DNA of 64,000 bases, taken from positions 248,001-312,000 of the forward strand of contig NZ_WSEL01000003.1 in assembly GCF_009758015.1 (NCBI RefSeq), in the 5' to 3' direction. A program made the position numbers and the translations under genes. This DNA is from Ramlibacter pinisoli. GTDB taxonomy: Bacteria > Pseudomonadota > Gammaproteobacteria > Burkholderiales > Burkholderiaceae_C. The notes beneath the pieces were generated by a model, which ran no database searches, was not told the origin of the DNA, and was given only the letters and a program-made list of their open reading frames with translations. Below are positions 1-7,879 of the stretch, in pieces; the first letter of the stretch is position 1, and each line of letters opens with the position of its first letter.

Positions 1-812
1 AAAGCGGCCTGGAGCGCGGCGGAAAACTCCCCGGCCGTCTGGTAGCGCTCGTCACGGTTCTTGGCCAGTCCCCGCAGCAGGACCTCGTCGGCGCCGGGTG
101 GCAGCGCTGGCTGGATCGACGAGGGCAAGGCCGGGGCCTGTCCGATGATCTGGTGGATGATGGTGAAGTCGTTGTCACCCTCGAACGGCCGCACGCCCGT
201 GAGCAGCTGGTAGGCCACGACGCCGGCCGAGAACAGGTCGGCGCGGGTGTCGACCTTCAGCCCCTGCACCTGCTCGGGCGCCATGTACTTCAGCGTGCCG
301 ATCATGCTGCCCTGGGTGCGCGTGGCCTCCCCCGAGATGCGGGCCACGCCGAAGTCGGTGAGCTTGACCCGGCCGTCTGCCTCGATCAGCAGGTTGGCCG
401 GCTTGATGTCCCGGTGGACGACGCCCTGCCGGTGCGCGAAGTCGAGTGCCGCCAGCAGGTCGCAGGTGAGCTGGAGGGCCTGCTCGGGCGTGGGCTTCAG
501 CCCGCGGTCCAGGTGGTGCTTGAGGTCTTCGCCCTGGATGAACTCCATGACCAGGAACGCGGTGTCGCCGTGCCGGTCGCTGTCGTAGACGGTGACGATG
601 TTCGGGTGCTGCAACCGCGCGGCGGAACGGGCCTCGATGCGGAACCGGGCTTCGTACTCGGCGGCGGCGTCGGGCCCGAGGTCGTCGACCATGATGGTCT
701 TGATGGCGACGCGGCGATCGAGATTCGGATCGCGGCCTTCGTACACAACGCCCATCGCCCCCTTGCCGAGGACACGGAGCAACTCGTAGCGACCCAGCTT
801 CTTGTACTGCAC
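1..812 (-). CDS. Serine/threonine protein kinase (partial, C-terminus off the window)
   Basis: Eukaryotic-type (Hanks/PknB-like) kinase that phosphorylates Ser/Thr on unknown cytoplasmic targets. The glycine loop LGKGAMGVVYEG lies at about residues 15-26, the VAIK lysine at K38, HRDIKPANLL with catalytic Asp about D135, DFG with Asp about D153, and a later YMAPEQ. All key catalytic residues are intact. The start is GTG at 812-810: the only in-frame codons upstream follow the TGA of the cyclase gene, six codons away and in the same frame. No strong Shine-Dalgarno is visible, so translation is probably coupled. The gene runs off the left edge, so any C-terminal membrane or sensor domain is unseen. 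With the FHA protein just upstream it probably forms a phospho-signalling pair, since FHA domains bind phosphothreonine. Confidence 0.9.
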   Translation of the reverse strand, partial: MQYKKLGRYELLRVLGKGAMGVVYEGRDPNLDRRVAIKTIMVDDLGPDAAAEYEARFRIEARSAARLQHPNIVTVYDSDRHGDTAFLVMEFIQGEDLKHHLDRGLKPTPEQALQLTCDLLAALDFAHRQGVVHRDIKPANLLIEADGRVKLTDFGVARISGEATRTQGSMIGTLKYMAPEQVQGLKVDTRADLFSAGVVAYQLLTGVRPFEGDNDFTIIHQIIGQAPALPSSIQPALPPGADEVLLRGLAKNRDERYQTAGEFSAALQAA

Positions 813-830
813 TCGGAGGCGGCCCGTCGA

Positions 831-1721
831 TCAGGAGGTGACGCTGAACTCGATCTGCGGGGCGCTCTCGGCGTCGCGGTCGCAGCCGAGGATGATGGTG
901 CCCCGGCCGACCAGGTAGCACTCGGAGCGGCGCAGCACGATGGGCGCGCCCTGCCCGCCCACGTAGACCCAGGTGCCGAAGCTGGACTGGTCGTTCAGGA
1001 TGAAGTGGCCGCCGCGCCATTCGACCGTGGCATGCAGCCGGGACACCCGGGCGTCGTTGACCGACAGCGCAGCGGTGGTGGCCCGCCCCACGGTGACGGG
1101 CGCGCCGCGCGGGCCCAACTGCAGGGTGCGGCCGGGCGCGGTGAGTTCGAGCTGGGCCTCGGCGGTGGGCCTGAACATCGAACTGCCCATCATCGTGGCG
1201 TCGACGTCCCGCTCGGGCAGCCATTGCACGCGGAACACCTCGGTGGCCTCGGACTTGCCGCGCAGGTACATGGGGCCGATGCTGCGCAGTTGCACCTGCT
1301 GCCCGGGCGCGAGCGCATCGCGCACGCGATGCGTGGCCAGGATCTGGTCGGCGCCGGCCAGGTCGGCCAGTCGGGCAGCGCAGTTGACAGCATCGCCGTA
1401 GCAGTCGCCCTGGATCTCGACCACCTCGCCCGACTCCACGCCCATCTGCATCTGCACCGGATTGCCGGTGCCGTCCGGGTAGACCGGCGTGTCCTTCAGG
1501 CGCTGGAGGATGCCGATGCAGGCCGCGATGGCATCGGATTCGCGGGGGAACGTGACGAAGAGGCCGTCGCCCAGAAGCTTGACGACCCGGCCGTTGTGCT
1601 GCTCGAAGCTGCGCGACAGGGCCGTGGTCAGCTGCGTCACGAAGCGGCCGGCCGTCTCGTCACCGAGCCGTTCGAAGATGCCGGTGCTTCCGACCAGGTC
1701 AGCAAATACCACGGTGGCCAT
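831..1721 (-). CDS. Adenylate/guanylate cyclase catalytic domain fused to an FHA domain
   Basis: 297-residue soluble protein. The N-terminal half is a class III nucleotide cyclase homology domain (FADLVGSTGIFERLGDE at 6-22 with metal-ligand candidate D8, LLGDGLFVTF with D52, then GDAVNCAARL). The C-terminal ~110 residues form an FHA domain (GRATTAALS, VSRLHA, then DQSSFGTWV). The family makes cAMP or cGMP and the FHA part binds phosphothreonine. Whether it makes cAMP or cGMP cannot be read from the sequence. The start is ATG 1721; longer reading would run through the terminator and tRNA-Pro and is rejected. The kinase follows 18 nt downstream in the same frame, suggesting a kinase/FHA-effector module. 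Confidence 0.87.
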   Translation of the reverse strand: MATVVFADLVGSTGIFERLGDETAGRFVTQLTTALSRSFEQHNGRVVKLLGDGLFVTFPRESDAIAACIGILQRLKDTPVYPDGTGNPVQMQMGVESGEVVEIQGDCYGDAVNCAARLADLAGADQILATHRVRDALAPGQQVQLRSIGPMYLRGKSEATEVFRVQWLPERDVDATMMGSSMFRPTAEAQLELTAPGRTLQLGPRGAPVTVGRATTAALSVNDARVSRLHATVEWRGGHFILNDQSSFGTWVYVGGQGAPIVLRRSECYLVGRGTIILGCDRDAESAPQIEFSVTS

Positions 1722-1751
1722 TCGGCGCGATTGTATGCGCCTGGCTGAGCT

Positions 1752-1790
1752 GGAACAAAGAAGCCGGCGCAACGTGAGTTGCGCCGGCTT
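1752..1790 (-). terminator. Rho-independent terminator downstream of tRNA-Pro
   Basis: On the minus strand a perfect 13-bp stem (1778-1790 with 1761-1773) closes a 4-nt loop and is followed by a T-rich run, CTTTGTT, at 1752-1760. It lies between the tRNA and the cyclase gene and should separate their transcripts. Confidence 0.8.
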
Positions 1791-1808
1791 GGCCCATGGC
1801 TGGATTGT

Positions 1809-1885
1809 TGGTCGGCGTGGCGGGATTCGAACTCGCGACCCCTTGCACCCCATGCAAGTGCGCTACCAGGCTGCGCTACACGCCG
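1809..1885 (-). tRNA. tRNA-Pro (anticodon GGG)
   Basis: 77-nt cloverleaf on the minus strand. The acceptor stem CGGCGTG pairs with CACGCCG and is followed by the discriminator A and an encoded CCA at 1809-1811. The anticodon arm CTTGC-ATGGGGT-GCAAG gives anticodon GGG, which reads CCC and CCU. The T-arm carries GTTCGAATC. A terminator follows 19 nt downstream. Confidence 0.96.
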
Positions 1886-1908
1886 AGCCCACAATTATAG
1901 CCTGCAGA

Positions 1909-2367
1909 TCAGTGACTGGCCGACAGCAGTTCGCGAATCTCGAACAACTCGCGGCGCACGAGCAGCAGCTGCTCGGACATCTCGCTGGCCTCGGGGGACG
2001 GCGTGCTGTCCTCGAAGTCGTCCATCGTCGAATCCTCGACCTCGATGACCTCCACGCCCTCGAGCATGACTTCGCCGGCGCGGCGCTTGTCGCGCTCGAG
2101 CTGCACCAGTTCCTGCAGCTTGTTGCGCGCGCCGCTGATGGTGAAGCCCTGGTCGTACAGCAGGTCCCGGATGCGCCGGATCATCAGCACCTCGTGGTGC
2201 TGGTAGTAGCGCCGGTTGCCGCGCCGCTTCATCGGGCGCAGCTGCGTGAACTCCTGCTCCCAATACCGCAGCACGTGCGGCTTGACGCCGCACAGGTCAC
2301 TGACCTCACCGATGGTGAAGTAGCGCTTGGCCGGGATGGATGGGAGAGGTTTCTCCACTGAAATCAA
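1909..2367 (-). CDS. MerR-family transcriptional regulator of the ihfA-linked type
   Basis: About 152 residues. The N-terminal MerR winged helix-turn-helix reads YFTIGEVSDLCGVKPHVLRYWEQEF at about 16-40, followed by the wing residues RRGNRRYY and a coiled-coil dimerisation helix. The acidic C-terminal half has no clustered Cys that would suggest a metal sensor. It is the last gene of the thrS-ihfA operon, a position where a MerR protein of unknown effector is widely found in proteobacteria. The start is uncertain: TTG at 2367 is the longest reading, GTG at 2358 is possible, and neither has a clear ribosome site. No upstream ATG is available before an in-frame stop. Confidence 0.85.
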   Translation of the reverse strand: MISVEKPLPSIPAKRYFTIGEVSDLCGVKPHVLRYWEQEFTQLRPMKRRGNRRYYQHHEVLMIRRIRDLLYDQGFTISGARNKLQELVQLERDKRRAGEVMLEGVEVIEVEDSTMDDFEDSTPSPEASEMSEQLLLVRRELFEIRELLSASH

Positions 2368-2449
2368 TGTCGTAGGAGAGGAAGCTGCTAGGTTACTCTA
2401 AGACAGTCGCAGGCGCAAAGCGGGCGCGCCCGGGGCCGCACGCTGCTCG

Positions 2450-2821
2450 TCAGGCTGCAGATGAATCCGCGCCGCCGTTGCCCTGGATCTGTTCCTTGAG
2501 CTTGTGGCTGGCGTGGAAGGTGACCACGCGGCGCGCCTGGATGGGAATGGCTTCGCCGGTGCGGGGGTTGCGACCCGGCCGGGGTGCCTTGGTGCGGATC
2601 TGGAAATTGCCGAAGCCCGAGATCTTCACGTCCTGGCCTTCGACCAGGCTGCCGGCGATGAGGTCGAAGAAGGCGTCGATCATGTCCTTCGACTCGCGCT
2701 TGTTCAACCCGATCTGCTCGAACAGCAGTTCCGCCAGTTGCGCCTTGGTCAGCGCCGGCGTCTCCAGGCTTTCCACCGTGAACTCCATCGCCGCCCCGTC
2801 CTTGTTCGTGGTTGTGAGCAC
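2450..2821 (-). CDS. ihfA: Integration host factor subunit alpha
   Basis: DNA-bending nucleoid protein that forms a heterodimer with IhfB, acting in recombination, replication and sigma-54 promoter architecture. The HU/IHF fold is plain: [30 protein letters not shown], then [22 protein letters not shown] with the minor-groove intercalating loop containing the conserved Pro, then [16 protein letters not shown]. The longest start, GTG at 2821, sits 4 nt after a strong GGAGG that overlaps the end of pheT. An ATG at 2788 is the alternative and gives a length closer to the family norm. It follows pheT with 8 nt between stop and start. Confidence 0.94.
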   Translation of the reverse strand: MLTTTNKDGAAMEFTVESLETPALTKAQLAELLFEQIGLNKRESKDMIDAFFDLIAGSLVEGQDVKISGFGNFQIRTKAPRPGRNPRTGEAIPIQARRVVTFHASHKLKEQIQGNGGADSSAA

Positions 2822-2829
2822 CGCCCCTC

Positions 2830-5247
2830 CTAGCTCCTGAGCCGGCCGCCGACCTGCCGGACGACGTTGTCGACGACGGCTGTCACGGCCGCCTCGATCT
2901 GGTCGTCGGTCAGTGTCGCGTCGGGGCTGGCGAGCGTCAAGCGCACAGCCATGCTTTTCTCGTCCTGGCCCATGCCCGCGACCGGCTGCTTCGGCTTGTA
3001 GACGTCGAACAGCAACACGTCGCGCAGCAAGCCCGCGGTGTCAGCGTCGCGAATGGCGTCCACCAGTTGCGAGTGCGTGACCGCGTCAGCCACGATCAGG
3101 GCCAGGTCACGTTCGGCCGGCTGGAACCGCGGCACCGGCACGAACGCCGGCACCTGCCGCTCGACCACCGCGTCGAGATCCAGTTCGAAGAGCACCGGGG
3201 CGTGCGGGAACTCCCAGCCCTGGCGCCAGCGCGGGTGCAGCTCACCCACCACCCCCACCTCGCGGCCATCCAGCAGGATGCGGGCGCAGCGGCCGGGATG
3301 CAGCGCCGGGTGCTCGGCCGCCTCGAACGTGGCCGTGCGAGGCGCGAGCAGCGCCTCCACATCGCCCTTGGCATCGAAGAAATCGGCGCCCGACGTCTTG
3401 CGAGCCCACTGCAGGCCATCGGGCTCGCCGTAAGCGAGCCCGGCGACCCGCATCGGCTGCCGGACACCACGGACGGTGGCGTCGGTGGTCTGGACCGACG
3501 CGTCGCGCATGAACACGCGCCCCAGTTCGAAGACCCGCACGCGCTCGGCCTTGCGATCCAGGTTGAACTTGAGCACGTGCAGCAGCGAGCCGACCAGCGA
3601 GGAGCGCATCACACCCATCTGGCTGGCGATGGGGTTGAGCAGGCGGATGGGATCGGCGTTGCCGGCCAGATCCTTCTCCCAGCGTTCCTCGACGAAGCTG
3701 AAGTTGATGGTCTCCTGGTAGCCGAGCCCGGCGAGCAGGCGGCGCACGGCGAACCGCGAGCGGCGCGATTCGGGCGGCAGCATGGCCGTGATGGGCGCGA
3801 GCGGCGCGGTCGTCGGCAGGTTCTCGTAGCCGATGATGCGCGCCACCTCCTCGACCAGATCCTCCTCGATGGCCAGGTCGAAGCGGTAGGCCGGCGGCGT
3901 GACGGTGATCACGTCGCCCGCGGCCTGCGCGGGCAGGCCCAGCCGGCGGAACGCCTCCAGGCACTGCGCCGCGTCGATGGGCATCCCGATGATCCTGGAG
4001 GCCCGTGCCACGCGCAGCGAAACCGGCTTCTGCTCCGGCATGCGAAGAACCTGGTCGTCCATGGGACCGGCCTCGCCACCGCAGATGTCGAGGATCAACC
4101 GGGTGATTCGGTCGATGTGCTCCACCGTCAGGCTGGGATCGACCCCGCGCTCGAAGCGGTGCCCCGCGTCGGTGGAGAAGTTGTAGCGACGCGAACGGCC
4201 CTGCACCGCCTGCGGCCACCAGAAGGCGGCCTCGACGTAGACGTGGCGGGTGTCGTCGGACACTGCCGTCGCGTCCCCTCCCATGATGCCGGCAAGCGAC
4301 TCCACCTGGTCGCCGTCGGCAATGACGCCGACCTTCTCGTCGACCGTGATCGTGGTACCGTTCAGCAGCTTGAGCTGTTCGCCGGGTCGACCCCAGCGCA
4401 CGTCCAGTCCGCCGCGGATCTTGTCCCGGTCGAAGATGTGCGAGGGCCGGCCGAACTCGAACATCACGTAGTTCGAGATGTCGACCAGCGCGGTGACGCT
4501 GCGCTGGCCGCAACGGGCCAGGCGGTCGACCATCCATTGCGGCGTGGCGGCCTTGGTGTTCACGTTGCGCACGACCCGGCCGGAGAACCGGCCGCACAGG
4601 TCCGGGGCGGTGACGGTCACCTTCAGCTTCTCGTCGTGGACGGGGGGCACGGCCGGATACGCCGGCACCTGCAGGGGCGCGCCCGTCAGCGCCGAGAGTT
4701 CGCGCGCGACGCCGTACACGCTGAGTGCGTGCGCCAGGTTGGGCGTGAGCTTGAGGGTGAACACATGGTCGTCGAGCTGCAGGACCTCGCGCACGTCGCG
4801 CCCCAGCGGCGAATCGGCCGGCAGCTCCAGCAGGCCGCCGTGGTCGTCGCTCAGCTTCAGCTCACGCGCCGAGCACAGCATGCCCTGGCTCTCCACGCCG
4901 CGCAGCTTGCCCAGCCGGATCAGGAACGGCTTGCCGTCGTCTCCCGGCGGCAGCTCGGCACCGACCAGCGCACACGGCACGCGGATGCCGGGGCGCGCGT
5001 TCGGCGCGCCGCAGACGATGTTCAGGAGGTCACCCTGCCCCACGTCGACCTGGCACACGCGCAGGCGATCGGCGTTCGGATGCTGGACGGCTTCCTTGAT
5101 CTCGCCCACCACGATCTTGCTGAAGGGTGGCGCCACGGGGCGGAGGTCTTCCACCTCCAGGCCGCCCATGGTGAGCACGTCAGCGATCTGTTGGGTGGAC
5201 AGCGGCGGGTTGCAGAACTCGCGCAGCCAGGACTCGGGAAATTGCAT
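2830..5247 (-). CDS. pheT: Phenylalanyl-tRNA synthetase beta subunit
   Basis: 805-residue beta subunit of the (alpha-beta)2 synthetase that charges tRNA-Phe. It starts with the family-typical [11 protein letters not shown], followed by the tRNA-binding OB-fold domain (about 40-150), the B3/B4 editing region, the B5 DNA-binding-like domain (about 400-475), the inactive class II core, and the C-terminal ferredoxin-fold anticodon-binding domain (about 710-805). Length matches the family. It sits 18 nt after pheS on the same strand and is co-transcribed with it. Confidence 0.97.
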   Translation of the reverse strand: MQFPESWLREFCNPPLSTQQIADVLTMGGLEVEDLRPVAPPFSKIVVGEIKEAVQHPNADRLRVCQVDVGQGDLLNIVCGAPNARPGIRVPCALVGAELPPGDDGKPFLIRLGKLRGVESQGMLCSARELKLSDDHGGLLELPADSPLGRDVREVLQLDDHVFTLKLTPNLAHALSVYGVARELSALTGAPLQVPAYPAVPPVHDEKLKVTVTAPDLCGRFSGRVVRNVNTKAATPQWMVDRLARCGQRSVTALVDISNYVMFEFGRPSHIFDRDKIRGGLDVRWGRPGEQLKLLNGTTITVDEKVGVIADGDQVESLAGIMGGDATAVSDDTRHVYVEAAFWWPQAVQGRSRRYNFSTDAGHRFERGVDPSLTVEHIDRITRLILDICGGEAGPMDDQVLRMPEQKPVSLRVARASRIIGMPIDAAQCLEAFRRLGLPAQAAGDVITVTPPAYRFDLAIEEDLVEEVARIIGYENLPTTAPLAPITAMLPPESRRSRFAVRRLLAGLGYQETINFSFVEERWEKDLAGNADPIRLLNPIASQMGVMRSSLVGSLLHVLKFNLDRKAERVRVFELGRVFMRDASVQTTDATVRGVRQPMRVAGLAYGEPDGLQWARKTSGADFFDAKGDVEALLAPRTATFEAAEHPALHPGRCARILLDGREVGVVGELHPRWRQGWEFPHAPVLFELDLDAVVERQVPAFVPVPRFQPAERDLALIVADAVTHSQLVDAIRDADTAGLLRDVLLFDVYKPKQPVAGMGQDEKSMAVRLTLASPDATLTDDQIEAAVTAVVDNVVRQVGGRLRS

Positions 5248-5265
5248 GGTTGTCGGGGCGTGCGT

Positions 5266-6321
5266 TTAGCGGAACTGGCGCAGGAAGCGGATGTCGCCGT
5301 CGAAGAACAGGCGCAGGTCGTTGACGCCGTAGCGCAGCATGGTCAGGCGGTCCGGGCCCATGCCGAAGGCGAACCCGATGTAGCGCTCGGGGTCCAGGCC
5401 CATGTTGCGCACCACGGCCGGATGCACCTGGCCGGAGCCGGCCACCTCGAGCCAGCGGCCCGCGAGCGGACCCGACTGGAACTGGATGTCGATCTCGGCG
5501 CTGGGTTCGGTAAACGGGAAGAAGCTGGGCCGGAAGCGCAGCTTCAGGTCGTCGCTCTCGAAGAACGTGCGGCAGAAGTCGGTGAAGACGACCTTGAGGT
5601 CCTTGAAGCTCACGTTCTCGCCCAGCCACAGGCCTTCGCACTGGTGGAACATCGGCGAGTGGGTGGCATCGCTGTCCACGCGGTACGTGCGCCCTGGTGC
5701 AATGACGCGGATCTCGGGCATCGGCTGCCCGGCCTTCACCGCTTGGGCGAACTTCTTGATGTGCTGGTGGGCGTACCGCACCTGCATCGGGCTCGTGTGC
5801 GGCCGCAGGTTGTAGGGAATGCCGTCCTCGCCCTGGATGTCGACGTAGAACGTGTCCTGCATCGAGCGCGCCGGGTGGTTGGGCGGGTTGTTCAGCGACG
5901 TGAAGCTGTGCCAGTCGCTCTCGACCTCGGGGCCGTCGGCGACATCGAAGCCCATGCTGGCGAAGATCAGCTCGATGCGCTCGAGCGTCAGGCTGACGGG
6001 ATGCAGCCCGCCCGGCTCGCGCACGCGGCCCGGCAGCGAGACGTCGAGCGCCTCGGCCTGCAGTTGCAGCGCGAGTTCGGCATCGGCCAGTTGCTGCCGC
6101 CGCTCGGTGAGGGCAGCCTCGATCGCCTGCTTGGCGACGTTGATCGCCGCGCCACGGGTCTTCTTCTCCTCGACGGGCAGCGCGCCCAGGCCCTTCATCA
6201 GCTCGGTGATGCGGCCGGCCTTGCCGGTGAACTGCGCCTTCGCGTTCTCGAGGTCCGCCGGCGTGGGGGCGCCGGAAAAGGCGCGACGCGCGGCATCGAC
6301 GATGGAATCCAGATCGGTCAT
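5266..6321 (-). CDS. pheS: Phenylalanyl-tRNA synthetase alpha subunit
   Basis: 351-residue catalytic subunit. An N-terminal coiled coil (about 1-90) is followed by the class II core: [20 protein letters not shown] (motif 2 area), [16 protein letters not shown], and [17 protein letters not shown] (motif 3). The start ATG 6321 aligns with the E. coli protein, but no Shine-Dalgarno is visible. The start codon lies only 6 nt after the T-run of a terminator-like hairpin, implying control at this junction. It is followed by pheT. Confidence 0.97.
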   Translation of the reverse strand: MTDLDSIVDAARRAFSGAPTPADLENAKAQFTGKAGRITELMKGLGALPVEEKKTRGAAINVAKQAIEAALTERRQQLADAELALQLQAEALDVSLPGRVREPGGLHPVSLTLERIELIFASMGFDVADGPEVESDWHSFTSLNNPPNHPARSMQDTFYVDIQGEDGIPYNLRPHTSPMQVRYAHQHIKKFAQAVKAGQPMPEIRVIAPGRTYRVDSDATHSPMFHQCEGLWLGENVSFKDLKVVFTDFCRTFFESDDLKLRFRPSFFPFTEPSAEIDIQFQSGPLAGRWLEVAGSGQVHPAVVRNMGLDPERYIGFAFGMGPDRLTMLRYGVNDLRLFFDGDIRFLRQFR

Positions 6322-6326
6322 AGACG

Positions 6327-6362
6327 AAAAAAACAGGGGCTAGTGCGTTGCCCTAGCCCCTG
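6327..6362 (-). terminator. Terminator/attenuator hairpin immediately upstream of pheS
   Basis: On the minus strand a perfect 10-bp stem (6353-6362 with 6334-6343) closes a 9-nt loop and runs straight into seven T residues, ending about 6 nt before the pheS ATG. It has the form of a Rho-independent terminator inside an operon, so it would separate rplT from pheST expression unless read through. E. coli pheST is attenuated through a Phe-rich leader (pheM), but no Phe-rich short frame is visible in the 91 nt here. Confidence 0.75.
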
Positions 6363-6412
6363 TCCTTGAGGTTACCTCTGATGGGCGGGCACCACAGGCG
6401 CCCACCTTGAAC

Positions 6413-6772
6413 TCAAGCAGCCAGCTTGGCCTTGACCTGCTCCACGATGCCGGCAAAAGCGGCCTTGTCGTGCACGGCGATGTCGGCGAGGACCTTGCGG
6501 TCGATCTCGATGCCGGCCTTGCGGATGCCGTTGGCGAACTGGCTGTACGTCAGGCCGCACTCACGGGCCGCCGCGTTGATACGGGCGATCCAGAGCTGGC
6601 GGAAGACGCGCTTCTTGGCGCGGCGGTCGCGGTAGGCGTACTGGCCCGCCTTCATCACCGCTTCCTTGGCGATGCGGAAGACGTTGCCGCGGCGGCCGCG
6701 GAAGCCCTTGGCGAGGGCGAGAACCTTCTTGTGGCGGGCGCGAGCCGTTACACCACGTTTGACGCGAGGCAT
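6413..6772 (-). CDS. rplT: 50S ribosomal protein L20
   Basis: 119-residue early-assembly 23S rRNA-binding protein. It begins [18 protein letters not shown] with the long basic N-terminal extension, followed by the globular [18 protein letters not shown] region. In other bacteria L20 also represses its own operon by binding the rpmI leader. It lies 18 nt after rpmI and shares its transcript. Confidence 0.97.
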   Translation of the reverse strand: MPRVKRGVTARARHKKVLALAKGFRGRRGNVFRIAKEAVMKAGQYAYRDRRAKKRVFRQLWIARINAAARECGLTYSQFANGIRKAGIEIDRKVLADIAVHDKAAFAGIVEQVKAKLAA

Positions 6773-6790
6773 GTGTGTTCTCCTTCTTCG

Positions 6791-6994
6791 TCAGATGCCG
6801 GCGAACGGCAGCATTTGCGCCATGTGGCCCATGTTGGTCTCGTGGACCGCCACGGCACCGCGCAGGTGGCGCTTGTTCTTGGTGGACTTCTTGGTCAGGA
6901 TGTGACGCTTGAAGGCCTGGCCGCGCTTGACGGTGCCGCCGGGACGGACGCGGAAGCGCTTCTTGGCTCCGCTCTTGGTCTTCATCTTGGGCAT
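6791..6994 (-). CDS. rpmI: 50S ribosomal protein L35
   Basis: 67-residue basic ribosomal protein starting [16 protein letters not shown] and containing [16 protein letters not shown]. The ATG at 6994 is chosen because AGGAG lies 7-8 nt upstream. The ATG at 7000 is only 1 nt from that site and is unlikely. It follows a 193-nt highly structured leader after infC. Confidence 0.96.
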   Translation of the reverse strand: MPKMKTKSGAKKRFRVRPGGTVKRGQAFKRHILTKKSTKNKRHLRGAVAVHETNMGHMAQMLPFAGI

Positions 6995-7030
6995 GTGCAT
7001 GCTCCTTTTCTGCTTGTGCTCGTGAGGCGC

Positions 7031-7159
7031 CGCGAATCCTTCGCGTCTTGATGGCCCCGAGCCACTTGTGCGGCGAGTCTTGAGCTCGCCACTTGTTGCG
7101 GTACGCCGCAGCGCACCGCGGAAAGGCCGAAGCCCTTCCATCGCCGGTCCGCACCGGCG
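7031..7159 (-). promoter_or_regulatory. Structured rpmI-rplT leader with five consecutive hairpins
   Basis: Read on the minus strand, the infC-rpmI gap holds five stems in a row: 7153-7159/7142-7148 (7 bp); 7132-7139/7120-7127 (8 bp including one G-U, closing a UUCG tetraloop); 7115-7119/7098-7102 with an inner 3-bp helix; 7085-7090/7072-7077; and 7040-7045/7031-7036. In other phyla this leader is the target of L20 autoregulation, so the same role is inferred here. No terminator T-run is present, which would favour translational control. Confidence 0.6.
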
Positions 7160-7187
7160 ACCAACCTGTACGGACCTGGAACTCCTC

Positions 7188-7790
7188 TTACGCTGTCGCC
7201 GCTCCCGCGGCTTCGGCGGCGGGCTTCGCCTGCGCGGCACCCGTCTTCTTGCGGCTCGGCGCGATCATCATGATCATCTGCCGACCCTCGAGCTTGGGGA
7301 ACTGCTCCACCAGGATGGTGTCGCCCAGCTCGTCGCGGATGCGCTGCAGCAGCGCCATCCCGATCTCCTGGTGCGTGATCTCGCGGCCGCGGAAACGGAG
7401 CGTGATCTTGCACTTGTCACCCTCGGCAAGAAAGCGCTTGATGTTGCGCATCTTGATGTTGTAGTCACCGTCGTCGGTGCCAGGGCGGAACTTGATTTCC
7501 TTGATCTCGATGACCGTCTGCTTCGACTTCGCTTCGGCGGCCTTCTTCTGTTCCTGGTACTTGAACTTGCCGTAGTCCATCAACCGGCACACGGGCGGGT
7601 TGGCGGTCGCGGCAATCTCGACCAGATCCACATCCAGCTCGCCTGCCATGCGCAGCGCCTCCTGGAGGCTCACGATGCCCAAGGGCTCGTTGTCGGGTCC
7701 GGACAACCGGACTTCCGGGGCCATGATTTCCCGGTTCAGGCGGTGCTTGCGTTCCTCGCGGTGGCGGCGGTCGCGAAAGTCAGTAGCGAT
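7188..7790 (-). CDS. infC: Translation initiation factor IF-3 (AUC start codon)
   Basis: About 200-residue factor that keeps 30S subunits free and proofreads start codons. The frame contains [20 protein letters not shown], the lysine-rich linker [20 protein letters not shown], and the C-domain [19 protein letters not shown]. The family-conserved N-terminus [21 protein letters not shown] continues upstream of the first ATG (7724) and begins at an ATC codon at 7790, with AAGGA 8 nt upstream. Non-AUG starts are the established basis of IF-3 autoregulation. The C-terminus is Ala/Lys-rich. Confidence 0.95.
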   Translation of the reverse strand: MATDFRDRRHREERKHRLNREIMAPEVRLSGPDNEPLGIVSLQEALRMAGELDVDLVEIAATANPPVCRLMDYGKFKYQEQKKAAEAKSKQTVIEIKEIKFRPGTDDGDYNIKMRNIKRFLAEGDKCKITLRFRGREITHQEIGMALLQRIRDELGDTILVEQFPKLEGRQMIMMIAPSRKKTGAAQAKPAAEAAGAATA

Positions 7791-7879
7791 GGTCTCGTTC
7801 CTTCAAATCTGAATAGCTACGAAAAACGTAGCAAAACCGCTTCAGTGCGCGCGGGCTGCAGCCTTTCCTTCAGTGAAGA

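Noticed and set aside
831..833. Selenocysteine insertion at the TGA between the cyclase and kinase genes
   Set aside because: No SECIS-like element was recognised after the TGA and no redox context exists; an ordinary stop is simpler.
1722..1853. A longer N-terminus for the cyclase-FHA protein
   Set aside because: It would read through the terminator and the 3' part of tRNA-Pro and has no family resemblance.
3067..6369. An open frame of about 1100 codons on the plus strand opposite pheS-pheT
   Set aside because: It is antisense to two clearly conserved synthetase genes and its composition is Arg/Gly/Ala-rich with no domain. Very high GC with biased third positions keeps the complementary frame open.
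6321..6412. A Phe-rich leader peptide like pheM before pheS
   Set aside because: The short frames in the gap contain almost no Phe codons, so the E. coli model does not apply directly.
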